DNA from: Oscheius dolichura
Lineage: Eukaryota; Nematoda; Chromadorea; Rhabditida; Rhabditidae
Direction: 5' to 3'
Length of the DNA: 64,000 bases
Assembly (NCBI GenBank): GCA_932521035.1
Contig: OW051494.1
Coordinates: forward strand, 4,140,001 to 4,204,000
Shown piece by piece: positions 21,201-36,200 of the stretch (positions are counted from its first letter, which is position 1; the number at the start of each line of letters is the position of its first letter). The position numbers were made by a program, and so were the translations under genes. Below the pieces are notes generated by a model, which had not been told where the DNA came from, did no database searches, and saw only the letters and a list, made by a program, of their open reading frames with translations.

Positions 21201-24200
21201 GGTAGACTGTCTTTTCACCATAACCGGGGGTTGCCTTTCCTCCTTCCGTTGGAACAATGATGTAGTGGCTCTGACCATCAGTTGGAAGGGGGCTTCCATC
21301 AGGAGATAGTGGTATTCCTTGTGAGTCGGTTGGAATCGGAGAACCATCCAAGCCAAATATACGGCCTTCGGCATCTGTCGGCTGAGGCTGGCCATCAGGA
21401 CCAATGACTAAAGGAATAATATGGCGGCCTTCTGTAGGCTGAATCTGATCAGTAGTTACTGCAGCAGCCGGATAGACGAAGGCACCAGAGGCATCAGTTG
21501 CTAGGACTTCTCCATCTGGCCCAACAGGCTTCCCGGAAGCATCAGTTGGAATTGGCTGTCCATCGGCTCCAATTGCCCTTCCGCTGCCATCCGTGGGTCG
21601 CAATTCTCCATCGGGTCCTACTATAGGATGTATTGGTTTCTGATTATCGTCGGTTGGGAGGGGAACACCGTCTGGTCCGATCTCGGGGTAGATGAATTTC
21701 CCTGATGCCGTTGTGGGTAGAACTTGTCCATCAGGGCCGATGGGCTTGCCGTCACGGTCCAATTCAATAGGTTTCCCGGAGGTGTCAACAACTCGTCCCG
21801 TTGTATCCGTTGGTAAGAGACTACCATCAGCACCAATAATCGAGACGGCTGGCTCGCCGGTTGCTCCGGGAGAGGGGTAGATGTAAATTCCCGAGGCATC
21901 CGTTGGTAAGACTTCACCGTCGGGTCCAATGGGCTGTCCGTCTTCATTCCTCTCGACCGGGGTTCCATCTGGTTGAACTGGTAGTCCGCTTGAATCTGTC
22001 GCGAGCAACTGCCCATCTGGTCCCTTTACTGGATGAATTACTCTTCCCGTGTCATCCGTTGGCTTCTCGGCTGGGTAGATGAACTGTCCCCCATCGTCCG
22101 TAGGCAGCACTTGTCCGTCTGGTCCAATCGGTTTTCCATCTCTGTCAATCTCGACTGGTGTTCCGGAAGCATCCACAATCTTTCCAGTGGAATCTGTTCC
22201 GAGAAGTGTTCCATCAGGTCTGATAACCACGGGAGGTTCGCCAGTTGCACCGACAGCAGGATAGACGTAAGTTCCCGAGGCATCCGTCGGAAGAACCTCG
22301 CCGTCCGGCCCAACCGGTTGTCCGTCTTCGTTCCTCTCGACAGGGGTTCCATCGGGAAGAACCGGCACTCCACTGGCATCGGTTGGAAGAAGACCTCCAT
22401 CGGGTCCTTTCACGGGATGAATCAATCGACCGGAATCGTCGGTGGCCGGGAACAGTCGGTCAATTCCAGCAGCCGGGAAGATGAAGTCGCCAGCGGCCGA
22501 AGTTGGAACCTGGCCATCGGGTCCAATGGGCAGTCCTTCTTCGTTCGTCCCGATCGGCTTTCCCTCGATATCCACATGCCGGCCGGTCGAATCCGTCGGC
22601 AGCAGCTGGTTGTCCGAGTCTCGAATCGGCCAGATCTTCTTTCCCTGCTCGTCCGTTGGCAGGATCTTCCCGACCTCGTCCTCGCTCGGCACCACGATGT
22701 AGTTTCCGCTGTCGTCCGTGGGCAGAGGCTGCCCGTCTGCCCCGATGGGCAGTCCCGAGGCATCTGTCGGAATGGGCTGTCCATCGACTCCAATCGGTCG
22801 GCCGTCGCTGTCTGTGGCCAGGGGTGTTCCGTCGGTTCCAATCACGGGATAGATCGGCCTCTGGTTCTCGTCCGTCGGCAGAAGTTTTCCGTCTGGGCCG
22901 GTCTCCGGGTAAATGAATACACCAGAATCGGCAGCCGAAGTCGGCAACACTTGCCCGTCGGGGCCGATCGGCTGTCCCTCGGAATCGTACTCCACCGGCC
23001 TGCCAGAAGTGTCCAAATACTGTCCGGAGGCATCTGTTGGCAAGGGGCTTCCATCGGGTGAAATAATCGGGAGGATGGTCTTCTCAGTCGGCTCGCGGGT
23101 TATTTCTCCAGCAGCCACACTGATGTATTCGCCCTTGGCATTCGTCGGCAGCACTTCATCATCGGGGCCGAGAGGCTTTCCGGAAGCGTCGGTGGGAATC
23201 GGTTCTCCGTCAGCCCCGACTGCTCGGCCACTGCTATCCGTGGGTAGGAGGTTTCCATCTGGGCCGACTACCGGATAAATGGTCACACCACGGCCGTCGG
23301 TTGGAAGAGCTTGTCCGGGTTCGGGATAGACGAAGGCGCCAGACGAATCTGTTGGAAGAATTTGTCCGTCGGGTCCTAGCGGCTTTCCAGAGTTATCAGT
23401 TGGAATTGGCTGTCCATCTTCTCCAATCGCTCTTCCACTGGCATCCGTTGGTCTGAGTTCTCCGTCTGGCCCAATAACTGGATGGATAGGCTTCAGATTA
23501 TCGTCGGTTGGGAGGGGAACACCGTCTGGTCCGATCTCGGGGTAGATGAATTCCCCAGTAGCTGTTGTGGGAAGAACTTCTCCGTCTGGTCCAATTGGCT
23601 TTCCGTCGCTGTCCAGCTCAATGGGTTTCCCAGAGGGGCTGACCACCTGTCCCGTTGCATCCGTCGGCAAGAGATTTCCATCAGGTCCGATGATTAAAAC
23701 GGGAGTTTCGCCAGTTGTAGCGGCTGGGAAGATGTAAATTCCCGAGGCATCCGTTGGTAAGACTTCACCGTCGGGTCCAATGGGTTGTCCGTCTTGGTCC
23801 CTCTCGATCGGTGTTCCATCGGGTTGTACCGGCACTCCGCTGGAGTCAGTTGGCAGCAGTTGCCCGTCTGGTCCTTTAACAGGGTGGATAACCCTTCCAC
23901 TGTCATCCGTCGGCTTTCCAGATGGATAGATGAACTGTCCCCCATCGTCCGTAGGCAGCACTTGTCCGTCTGGCCCGATCGGTTTCCCTTCTCTGTCGAG
24001 TTCAATCGGTGTTCCGGAAGCATCCACAATCTTTCCAGTTGAATCTGTTCCGAGAAGTGTTCCATCCGGTCCGATAATCGAAACGGCCGGTTCTCCAGTT
24101 GTCACAGCCGGGACAGGGAAGACGAAGGCGCCCGAAGCATCGGTTGGTAGGACTTCGCCGTCTGGCCCAATCGGGAGGCCGTCCTCGTTTCTCTCGATTG

Positions 24201-27200
24201 TTGTTCCATCGGGATGGACTGGCACTCCACTAGCATCGGTTGGCAACAGTTGACCGTCGGGTCCCTTGATCGGGTGAATGACTCGTCCGGTGTCGTCCGT
24301 CGGCAGAGTCTTGCCTTCTTCTCCGGCCGAGGGATAGATGAATCTGCCTTGGTCGTCGGTTGGGAGAACCTGGCCATCTGATCCTACAGGTCTGCCGTCC
24401 TCGTCGATTTCGATTGGTTGTCCCGAAGCGTCCACCGTCTTTCCAGTTGAATCGGTAGGCAGAAGTGAACCATCTGGTCCGATTATTGATACAGCGGGTT
24501 CTGTCGTTGTAGCCGCGGGAGCCGGGAAGACGAAAGCGCCCGAAGCATCGGTTGGTAGGACTTCGCCGTCTGGCCCGATCGGGAGGCCATCTTCATTTCT
24601 TTCAATTACTGTTCCGTCAGGTTGTACTGGTGCTCCGCTGGCATCTGTCGGGAGAAGCTGCCCGTCCGGTCCCTTGATCGGGTGGACTACACGCCCGCTG
24701 TCGTCGGTTGGCAGAACTCTCACTTCGGATGGAGCAGGATAGATATATGCTCCGGAAGCATCTGTGGGAAGCACTCCGCCATCCGGTCCAATTGGCTGTC
24801 CGTCTTCGTCTCTCTCGATCGGTGTTCCGTCTGGCTGTACCGGCACTCCACTCGAGTCAGTTGGCAGCAGTTGTCCGTCGGGTCCCTTTACTGGGTGAAT
24901 CACTCTTCCAGTATCGTCTGTCGGTGCTGCAGCTGGGTAAATGTATCTTCCGGCTTCGTCCGTCGGCAGTACTTGTCCATCCGCCCCAATTGGCTTTCCT
25001 TCGGTGTCGAGCTCAATCGGTTTGCCGGATGAATCGACGAGTTGTCCAGTGCTGTCAGTTCCGAGAATTGTTCCACCCGGCCCGATGATGGTTATGGCCG
25101 GTTCAGCAGTTGGAGCCTCAGGATAGACGAAGGCACCAGATGCGTCAGTGGGAAGAACGTCTCCGTCGGGGCCAACAGGCAGTCCATCTTCGTTTCTTTC
25201 TACCGGCGCGCCATCGGGAAGGACAGGGAGACCGCTTGAGTCGGTCGGCAGCAACTGACCATCCGGTCCCTTGATCGGGTAGATAACTCGGCCGATATCG
25301 TCGGTGGGTAGTGCATGCTCGTCAACTGCTGATATGGGGTAGATGTATCTGCCATTCTTGTCAACTGGAAGTGGCTGACCATCTGGTCCAACAGGTTTGC
25401 CTTCTCTATCTGTGGTCAGCGGCATTCCGGATGGGTCGAGGAATCGTCCGCTATCATCTGTGGGTAGGAGAGATCCATCAGGGCCAATAACGGAAACAAG
25501 TGGCACCGTTGTGGCAGCAGGATAGACATAAGTGCCAGACGCATCTGTTGGTAGTGCCTGTCCGTCGGGTCCGATTGGCTGTCCGTCTTCGTCCCTCTCG
25601 ATCGGTGTTCCGTCTGGCTGTACCGGTACTCCACTCGTATCAGTCGGGAGAAGCTCTCCGTCAGGTCCTTTCACTGGGTAAATAACTCTTTCTGTGTCGT
25701 CAGTTGGTTTTTCTACTGGATAGACATATTTTCCGAGGTCATCTATGGGCAGCACTTTATCATCGGGGCCGAGAGGCTTCCCGGAGGCGTCGGTGGGAAT
25801 CGGTTCTCCGTCGGCCCCGACTGCTCGGCCACTGCTATCCGTGGGTAGGAGGTTTCCATCTGGGCCGACTACCGGATAAATGGTCACACCACGGCCGTCG
25901 GTTGGAAGAGCCTGTCCAGGTTCGGGATACACGAAGGCGCCGGAAGCATCCGTTGGAAGAATTTGTCCGTCGGGGCCGAGAGGCTTTCCAGAGTTATCAG
26001 TTGGAATTGGCTGTCCATCTTCTCCGATCGCTCTTCCACTGGCATCCGTTGGTCTGAGTTCTCCGTCTGGCCCGATGACTGGATGGATAGGCTTCAGATT
26101 ATCGTCGGTTGGGAGGGGAACACCGCCTAGTCCAATCTCGGGGTAGATGAATTCCCCAGTAGCTGTTGTGGGCAGAACTTCTCCGTCTGGTCCAATCGGG
26201 TTTCCGTCACTGTCGATTTCAATGGGTTTGCCGGATGTATCCACTGTTCGTCCCGTACTATCTGTTGGCAGGAGACTTCCATCAGGGCCAATAATCGAAA
26301 CTGGGGGCTTGCTTGTTGTGGCCGGAGTGACATAGACAAAAGCTCCGTATGCGTCTGTGGGTAGCACCTCTCCATCCGGCCCCACCGGCAGTCCATCCTC
26401 ATTCCGTATCACCGTAGTTCCATCCGGAAGCACGGCATTGCCAGACGAGTCCGTGGAAAGTACCGTTCCATCGGGTCTTTTGACTGGGTGGATCACTCGG
26501 CCCAAATCGTCAGTCGGCGCCGCCGCGGATGGATAGACCAAGCGTCCTCCGTCGTCGGTGGGCAACACCTGTCCGTCCGGTCCCACAGCTCTTCCTGTGT
26601 CGTCCGTCGGAATAGGCTGGCCGAAGCTATCCAATAGTTGTCCGCTGGAGTCGGTAGAGAGGGGAGTCCCATCTGGGTGGACCACGGATACCGGAGAATC
26701 TGAAATTGAGAATTTTTCTGGTAGGGCATCTATTCCACTAAAGGTTTGCGGGTGCGGGTACCGCGTGATTTTTGGGCTGGACATACAGAAATCTCCAAAA
26801 TGAATTTCTACTAGTTTCTAAGGAAAAATAGTAAGCGAGAGGCCCGTCTGTACAACCTTATGTGCCGAAATAAGGATCTTCTTGCTTCAAAATGAAGTGT
26901 TCGTATTATCTCCAGAAGTTTCTTCCGGAATAAATAATTCAGAAATGAAGGGGTCGGAAGGGGCCGGCACGCATTATAATGTGACTTTTTCTTATCAGTT
27001 AGCAATTATGGCATCCCTAACCAAACGACTATTTTTAGGAACAAGGGTTACCTCGCAGTCAAAGAACTCGAATTAGCAGCAAGTTACAAAAGGATTCCCT
27101 CGCTTACCCCGAATATACCCCGATAGGTGAAATACTTAAAGGGTTACATGCAAGTTATAATCAAAAACATGGGCGGTGTAGCTTGCAACAATAGGCCTCA

Positions 27201-30200
27201 CCTGTTCTATCGGCCGATGCGGGAAACACGAAGGCTCCTGAGGCATCAGTTGGTAGGACTTCTCCATCCGGTCCAACAGGCAGGCCATCCTCATTTCTCT
27301 CGACAGGGGTTCCATCGGGAAGAACCGGCACTCCACTGGCATCCGTTGGAAGTAGTTCTCCGTCTGGTCCCTTGACTGGGTGAATCAGCCGTCCAGAATC
27401 ATCGGTGGCCGGTAACAGTCGGTCAATTCCAGCAGCCGGGAAGATGAAGTCGCCAGCGGCCGAGGTTGGCAGAACCTGGCCATCGGGTCCAATGGGCAGT
27501 CCTTCTTCGTTCGTCCCGATCGGCTTTCCCTCGATATCCACATGCCGGCCGGTCGAATCCGTCGGCAGCAGCTGGTTGTCCGAGTCTCGAATCGGCCAGA
27601 TCTTCTTTCCCTGCTCGTCCGTTGGCAGGATCTTCCCGACCTCGTCCTCGCTCGGCACCACGATGTAGTTTCCGCTGTCGTCCGTGGGCAGAGGCTGCCC
27701 GTCTGCCCCGATGGGCTGTCCCGAGGCATCTGTCGGAATGGGCTGTCCATCGACTCCAATCGGTCGGCCGTCGCTGTCTGTGGCCAGGGGTGTTCCGTCG
27801 GTTCCAATCACGGGATAGATCGGCCTCTGGTTCTCGTCCGTCGGCAGAAGTTTTCCGTCTGGGCCGGTCTCCGGGTAAATGAATACACCAGAATCGGCAG
27901 CCGAAGTCGGCAGCACTTGCCCGTCGGGGCCGATCGGCTGTCCCTCGGAATCGTACTCCACCGGCTTGCCAGAAGTGTCCAAATACTGTCCGGAGGCATC
28001 TGTTGGCAAGGGGCTTCCATCGGGTGAAATAATCGGGAGGATAGTCTTCTCAGTCGGCTCGCGGGTTATTTCTCCAGCAGCCACACTGATGTATTCGCCC
28101 TTGGCATTCGTCGGCAGCACTTCATCATCGGGGCCGAGAGGCTTCCCGGAGGCGTCGGTGGGAATCGGTTCTCCGTCGGCCCCGACTGCTCGGCCACTGC
28201 TATCCGTGGGTAGGAGGTTTCCATCTGGGCCGACTACCGGATAAATGGTCACACCACGACCGTCGGTTGGAAGAGCTTGTCCGGGTTCGGGATAGACGAA
28301 GGCGCCGGAAGCATCGGTTGGAAGAATTTGTCCGTCGGGGCCGAGAGGCTTTCCAGAGTTATCAGTTGGAATTGGCTGTCCATCTTCTCCAATCGCTCTT
28401 CCACTGGCATCCGTTGGTCTGAGTTCTCCGTCTGGTCCAATGACTGGATGGATAGGCTTCAGATTATCGTCGGTAGGCAAAGGAACACCGTCTGGTCCGA
28501 TCTCGGGGTAGATGAATTCCCCAGTAGCTGTTGTGGGAAGAACTTCTCCGTCTGGTCCAATTGGCTTTCCGTCGCTGTCCAGCTCAATGGGTTTCCCAGA
28601 GGGGCTGACCACCTGTCCCGTTGCATCCGTCGGCAAGAGATTTCCATCAGGTCCGATGATTGAAACGGGAGTTTCGCCAGTTGTAGCGGCTGGGAAGATG
28701 TAAATTCCCGAGGCGTCCGTTGGTAAGACTTCACCGTCGGGTCCAATGGGCTGTCCGTCTTCATTCCTCTCGATCGGTGTTCCGTCGGGTTGTACCGGCA
28801 CTCCGCTGGAGTCTGTTGGCAGCAGTTGCCCGTCTGGTCCTTTAACAGGGTGGATAACCCTTCCACTGTCGTCCGTCGGCTTTCCAGATGGATAGATGAA
28901 CTGTCCCCCATCGTCCGTAGGCAGCACTTGTCCGTCTGGCCCAATCGGGAGGCCGTCCTCGTTTCTCTCGATTGTTGTTCCATCGGGATGGACTGGCACT
29001 CCACTAGCATCGGTTGGCAACAGTTGACCGTCGGGTCCCTTGATCGGGTGAATGACTCGTCCGGTGTCGTCCGTCGGCAGAGTCTTGCCTTCTTCTCCGG
29101 CCGAGGGATAGATGTATTCTCCCGGGGCCGTCGTCGGCAGTGCTCCTCCATCGGGTCCAATCGGTCGTCCGTCCTCTGTCAGCTCAATCGGCTTTCCTTC
29201 CGCGTCGAGATAATGTCCGGTCGAGTCCGTGGGCAGAGGCGATCCATCCGGATAGCTGAGGACAACGGCTGGCTCTTCTGTCGATGCCGCGGCCGAGGGA
29301 TAGATGAATCTGCCTTGGTCGTCGGTTGGGAGAACCTGGCCATCTGGTCCTACAGGTCGGCCGTCCTCGTCGATTGCGATTGGTTGTCCCGAAGCGTCCA
29401 CCGCCTTTCCAGTTGAATCGGTAGGCAGAAGTGAACCATCTGGTCCGATTATTGATACAGCGGGTTCTGTCGTTGTAGCCGCGGGAGCCGGGAAGACGAA
29501 AGCGCCCGAAGCATCGGTTGGTAGTACTTCGCCGTCTGGCCCGATCGGGAGGCCGTCTTCATTTCTTTCAATTACTGTTCCGTCAGGTTGTACCGGCACT
29601 CCACTAGCATCGGTTGGCAACAGTTGACCGTCTGGTCCCTTTACTGGGTGAATCACTCTTCCAGTATCATCTGTCGGTGCTCCAGCTGGGTAAATGTATT
29701 TTCCGGCTTCGTCCGTCGGCAGAACCTGATCGTCCGGTCCAAGAGGCCTTCCTGAGGGGTCGGTTGGAATTGGCTCTCCATCTGCTCCAATTGCTCTTCC
29801 GCTCGCATCTGTGGGTCGTAGTTCCCCATCCGGTCCTACAACGGGATGAATCGGCCGTTGATTTTCATCGGTTGGCAGAGTTTGGCCATCAGGTCCGACT
29901 GGCGGATAGATAAAGTCTCCGTGGGCGGCAGAAGTAGGCAATAGTTGGCCATCCGGACCAATCGGGAGACCGTCTGCGTTCGTTGCGATCGGCTGTCCAG
30001 AAGCATCCACGAAATGACCAGAGGCGTCCGTGGGCAGCAGTTCGCCGTCTGGTCCTCTCACCGGATACACCGTCTTCCCGTGTCTATCCGTCGGCAACAC
30101 TTGGGTCACCTCGTCTTCCGGTGCAATGCTGATGTATTTGCCGCTGGCATCCGTCGGCAGAAGAGATCCATCAACAGCCACAGGTCTTCCAGAGGCATCC

Positions 30201-33200
30201 GTCGGGACGGGCTGTCCATCCGCTCCAATTGGCCTTCCGCTGTCGTCGGTGGAGAGCAGAGTTCCGTCAGGTTTGACAACCGGGTAGATCGTCTGCTGGT
30301 TCTCGTCTGTGGGCAGTGGTTTACCCTCCGAGTCGAGAGCCGGGTAGATGTAGAGGCCGTCGGCGGTCGTCGGCAGCACCTGGCCATCGGGCCCAATCGG
30401 CTGTCCGTCGGCATTTGTCTCAATTGGTCTTCCTTCAGCATCAACATGGCGGCCAGTTGAATCGGTAGCAAGAGGTAGACGATTTGGGCCAATCACGGGG
30501 TAGACAGGTTTGTCTGCTCCTGAAAATGATCCTTTGTGTAAGCGTTTGTAGCCTTGGTTGTTCTTTCCCCGCCTCTGATTCTAAAATATTCCTCACCTGT
30601 GGCACAGATCTCTTCTATTTTTGCGACGATGTTCGTGTCTTTGAAGTCGGCTGTTTCTAGCAAAGTGAAGTTTTGAAGTGGACCCTGCCTGAAATCGTAT
30701 TAGTTGGTGACGGCGTTCGCTGTCTTTGCGAATATTGACGACTCAATTCAGCACGAGAGTGGATTCTATCTGTTGTCCGTTTATAAAAAAATATTGTTTA
30801 GGGTCAATAGCTGACAGCTGCAAAACTTATATTTTCGCTACTAATTAATTGGACAAAAACACCAACGATGTCTATAGCAAAAGGCAAGTACAAGTCGTTG
30901 TGCTCCGCATTCTGTTTCTAGAAGTATTCTGACAAACAACACAACCAATGAGTATAAAGCGCTATCCGGGAAGAAGACTTACCATTTATTCTTCGATTGA
31001 ACCAACAGAATAACGACATTTCCAACATCGGGTCGCGGGAAGGTGGCGAACTGCTGGTGCGCGGCCTGCTTCAACATCTCGGAATCTGATCGTCCACCGG
31101 CAGGTCGAGCCTCGGAGAGGATGTCCTTCAGGTGTTGTTTCTCCTGGTATCCGCCGAGCGGCAGAGGGACGACGAGGTCGGTTCCAGCGATCAGAACGGC
31201 AATTCTCGTGACATCCGGGGACATGTCCACGTTGTCGGCCAGAGAGCCGACGGCATCCACGGCGGCGGTGAAATCGTCTCCTTGGAGGCTGCTGTCGATG
31301 ATGACGACGATGTCCGACTTGGCACTTCGGATATTGCATTCGGCGTCGCTGGGGAGGACGCCGCCGGGGCCAGATGTCGCGTCGATGCGGACGATACTGC
31401 CCTCGGCTGCGGTGGTTTCGGTAGAGGCGATCTCCGGGGCTCGATCCGGGCCGACGTCGTGGATTTCGATGGATTCCTCGGTTGTCGTGACGGCTGATTC
31501 CTCAAGAGCGACGAATTGACCGGCGGCATTTGTGGGCAGGGGGCTGCCATCGGCAGAAACGGGTACTCCGGAGGCGTCGGTGGGAATCGGTTCTCCGTCG
31601 GCCCCAACTGCTCGGCCACTGCTATCCGTGGGTAGGAGGTTTCCATCTGGGCCGACTACCGGATAAATGGTCACACCACGGCCGTCGGTTGGAAGAGCTT
31701 GTCCGGGTTCGGGATACACGAAGGCGCCGGAAGCATCGGTTGGAAGAATTTGTCCGTCTGGTCCAATTGGTTTTCCCTCGCTGTCGAAGATAATTGGCTT
31801 TCCAGATGCATCCACCACTTGTCCTGTAGTATCAGTCGGTAGGAGACTTCCATCAGGGCCAATAATCGAAACAGGGGGCTCGCCAGTTGCAACAGCCCCA
31901 GGGTAGATGTAACTTCCCGAGGCATCCGTAGGAAGAACTTCTCCGTCTGGTCCAATTGGTTTGCCGTCACGGTCCAATTCAATAGGTTTCCCGGAGGTGT
32001 CCACAACTCGTCCCGTTGTATCCGTTGGTAGGAGATTTCCATCAGGACCAATAATCGAGACGGCTGGCTCGCCGGTTGCTCCGGGAGAGGGGTAGATGTA
32101 AATTCCCGAGGCATCTGTTGGTAAGACTTCACCGTCGGGTCCAATGGGCTGTCCGTCTTCATTCCTCTCGACCGGGGTTCCATCTGGTTGAACTGGTAGT
32201 CCGCTTGAATCTGTCGCGAGCAACTGCCCATCTGGTCCTTTAACAGGGTGAATTACTCTTCCCGTGTCATCCGTAGGCTTCTCGGCTGGGTAGATGAACT
32301 GTCCCCCATCGTCCGTGGGCAGCACTTGCCCGTCTGGTCCAATCGGTTTTCCATCTCTGTCAATCTCGACTGGTGTTCCGGAAGCATCCACAATCTTTCC
32401 AGTTGAATCTGTTCCGAGAAGCGTTCCATCAGGTCTGATAACCACGGGAGGTTCGCCAGTTGCGCCGACAGCAGGATAGACGTAAGTTCCCGAGGCATCC
32501 GTCGGAAGAACCTCGCCGTCCGGCCCAACAGGCAGGCCATCCTCATTTCTCTCGACAGGGGTTCCATCGGGAAGAACCGGCACTCCACTGGCATCCGTTG
32601 GAAGTAGTTCTCCGTCTGGTCCCTTGACTGGGTGAATCAGCCGTCCAGAATCGTCGGTGGCCGGTAACTGTCGGTCAATTCCAGCAGCCGGGAAGATGAA
32701 GTCGCCAGCGGCCGAGGTTGGCAGAACCTGGCCATCGGGTCCAATGGGCAGTCCTTCTTCGTTCGTCCCGATCGGCTTTCCCTCGATATCCACATGCCGG
32801 CCGGTCGAATCCGTCGGCAGCAGCTGGTTGTCCGAGTCTCGAATCGGCCAGATCTTCTTTCCCTGCTCGTCCGTTGGCAGGATCTTCCCGACCTCGTCCT
32901 CGCTCGGCACCACGATGTAGTTTCCGCTGTCGTCCGTGGGCAGAGGCTGCCCGTCTGCCCCGATGGGCAGTCCTGAGGCATCTGTCGGAATGGGCTGTCC
33001 ATCGACTCCAATCGGTCGGCCGTCGCTGTCTGTGGCCAGGGGCGTTCCGTCGGTTCCAATCACGGGATAGATCGGCCTCTGGTTCTCGTCCGTCGGCAGA
33101 AGTTTTCCGTCTGGGCCGGTCTCCGGGTAAATGAATACACCAGAATCGGCAGCCGAAGTCGGCAACACTTGCCCGTCGGGGCCGATCGGCTGTCCCTCGG

Positions 33201-36200
33201 AATCGTACTCCACCGGCCTGCCAGAAGTGTCCAAATACTGTCCGGAGGCATCTGTTGGCAAGGGGCTTCCATCGGGTGAAATAATCGGGAGGATGGTCTT
33301 CTCAGTCGGCTCGCGGGTTATTTCTCCAGCAGCCACACTGATGTATTCGCCCTTGGCATTCGTCGGCAGCACTTCATCATCGGGGCCGAGAGGCTTTCCG
33401 GAGGCGTCGGTGGGAATCGGTTCTCCGTCGGCCCCGACTGCTCGGCCACTGCTATCCGTGGGTAGGAAGTTTCCATCTGGGCCGACTACAGGATAAATGG
33501 TCACACCACGGCCGTCGGTTGGAAGAGCCTGTCCGGGTTCGGGATACACGAAGGCGCCGGAAGCATCGGTTGGAAGAATTTGTCCGTCGGGGCCGAGAGG
33601 CTTTCCAGAGTTATCAGTTGGAATTGGCTCTCCATCTGCTCCAATTGCTCTTCCACTGGCATCCGTTGGTCTGAGTTCTCCGTCTGGCCCGATGACTGGA
33701 TGGATAGGCTTCAGATTATCGTCGGTAGGCAAAGGAACACCGTCTGGTCCGATCTCGGGGTAGATGAATTCCCCAGTAGCTGTTGTGGGAAGAACTTCTC
33801 CGTCTGGTCCAATTGGCTTTCCGTCGCTGTCCAGCTCAATGGGTTTCCCAGAGGGGCTGACCACCTGTCCCGTTGCATCCGTCGGCAAGAGATTTCCATC
33901 AGGTCCGATGATTGAAACGGGAGTTTCGCCAGTTGTGGCGGCTGGGAAGATGAAAATTCCCGAAGCATCCGTTGGTAAGACTTCACCGTCGGGTCCAATG
34001 GGCTGTCCGTCTTCGTCCCTCTCGATCGGTGTTCCGTCGGGTTGTACCGGCACTCCGCTGGAGTCTCTTGGTAGCAGTTGCCCGTCTGGTCCTTTAACAG
34101 GGTGGATAACCCTTCCACTGTCATCCGTAGGCTTTCCAGAGGGGTAGATGAACTGTCCCCCATCGTCCGTAGGCAGCACTTGCCCGTCTGGTCCAATCGG
34201 TTTTCCATCTCTGTCAATCTCGACTGGTGTTCCGGAAGCATCCACAAGCTTTCCAGTTGAATCTGTTCCGAGAAGTGTTCCATCCGGTCCGATAATCGAA
34301 ACGGCCGGTTCCCCAGTTGTCACAGCCGGGACAGGGAAGACGAAGGCGCCCGAAGCGTCAGTTGGAAGTACTTCGCCGTCTGGCCCAATCGGGAGGCCGT
34401 CCTCGTTTCTCTCGATTGTTGTTCCATCGGGATGGACTGGCACTCCACTAGCATCGGTTGGCAACAGTTGACCGTCGGGTCCCTTGATCGGGTGAATGAC
34501 TCGTCCGGTGTCGTCCGTCGGCAGAGTCTTGCCTTCTTCTCCGGCCGAGGGATAGATGTATTCTCCCGGGGCCGTCGTCGGCAGTGCTCCTCCATCGGGT
34601 CCAACCGGTCGTCCGTCCTCTGTCAGCTCAATCGGCTTTCCTTCCGCGTCGAGATAATGTCCGGTCGAGTCCGTGGGCAGAGGCGATCCATCCGGATAGC
34701 TGAGGACAACGGCTGGCTCTTCTGTCGATGCCGCGGCCGAGGGATAGATGAATCTGCCTTGGTCGTCGGTTGGGAGAACCTGGCCATCTGGTCCTACAGG
34801 TCGGCCGTCCTCGTCGATTTCGATTGGTTGTCCCGAAGCGTCCACCGTCTTTCCAGTTGAATCGGTAGGCAGAAGTGAACCATCTGGTCCGATTATTGAT
34901 ACAGCGGGTTCTGTCGTTGTAGCCGCGGGAGCCGGGAAGACGAAAGCGCCCGAAGCGTCAGTTGGAAGTACTTCGCCGTCTGGCCCGATCGGGAGGCCGT
35001 CTTCATTTCTTTCAATTACTGTTCCGTCAGGGTGTACTGGTGCTCCGCTGGCATCTGTCGGGAGAAGCTGCCCGTCCGGTCCCTTGATCGGGTGGACTAC
35101 ACGCCCGCTGTCGTCGGTTGACAGAACTCTCACTTCGGATGGAGCTGGATAGATATACGCTCCGGAAGCATCTGTGGGAAGCACTCCGCCATCCGGTCCA
35201 ATTGGCTGTCCGTCTTCGTCTCTCTCGATCGGTGTTCCGTCTGGCTGTACCGGTACTCCACTCGAGTCAGTTGGCAGCAGTTGTCCGTCGGGTCCCTTTA
35301 CTGGGTGAATCACTCTTCCAGTATCGTCTGTCGGTGCTGCAGCTGGGTAAATGTATCTTCCGGCTTCGTCCGTCGGCAGTACTTGTCCATCCGCCCCAAT
35401 TGGCTTTCCTTCGGTGTCGAGCTCAATCGGTTTGCCGGATGAATCGACGAGTTGTCCAGTGCTGTCAGTTCCGAGAATTGTTCCACCCGGCCCGATGATG
35501 GTTATGGCCGGTTCAGCAGTTGGAGCCTCAGGATAGACGAAGGCACCAGATGCGTCAGTGGGAAGAACGTCTCCGTCGGGGCCAACAGGCAGTCCATCTT
35601 CGTTTCTTTCTACCGGCGCGCCATCGGGAAGGACAGGGAGACCGCTTGAGTCGGTCGGCAGCATCTGGCCATCCGGACCCTTAACTGGGTGGATTGCTCT
35701 GCCTGTGTCGTCTGTGGATGGTGCCTGCTCTTCCAAAGCTGGTAAAGGCACAACATACTCGCCAGGAGACACCGTCGGAAGAACGTGGCCGTCGCTTCCT
35801 ATCGGCTGACCGAGTTCGTTTGTTTCTATGGGTCTTCCCTGAGGGTCGAGGTAGTGCCCAGATCCGTCTGTTGGCAGAGGAGAACCGTCAGGGTAGCTGA
35901 TAACGATTGCCGGCTCTTCTGTGGATGTCGGTGGAACAGATGTTGGGTAGATGTATCTGCCGGCACTGTCAGTCGGGAGAACTTCGCCGTCTGGTCCCAG
36001 AGGTCTTCCTTCTCCGTCTACTTCGATGGGTGTTCCTGATGGATCCAGTAGTTGCCCCGAGCTGTCCGTTGGCAGAAGACTTCCGTCTGGTTGAACTACA
36101 GATATCGGCGGAGTTCCTGTAACCGTATCTTTTGTTATCTGTTTAGGGGAAGGGGGCGGCGGTGACCCACCTGAACAGATGAATCTTCCCAGATCCTGTG

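Noticed and set aside
26821-27190. Hidden vWA exon in the intron between arrays 4 and 5
   Set aside because: The minus strand was read in all frames; no DxS-type segment or hydrophobic core strand was found, and a direct splice keeps the frame.
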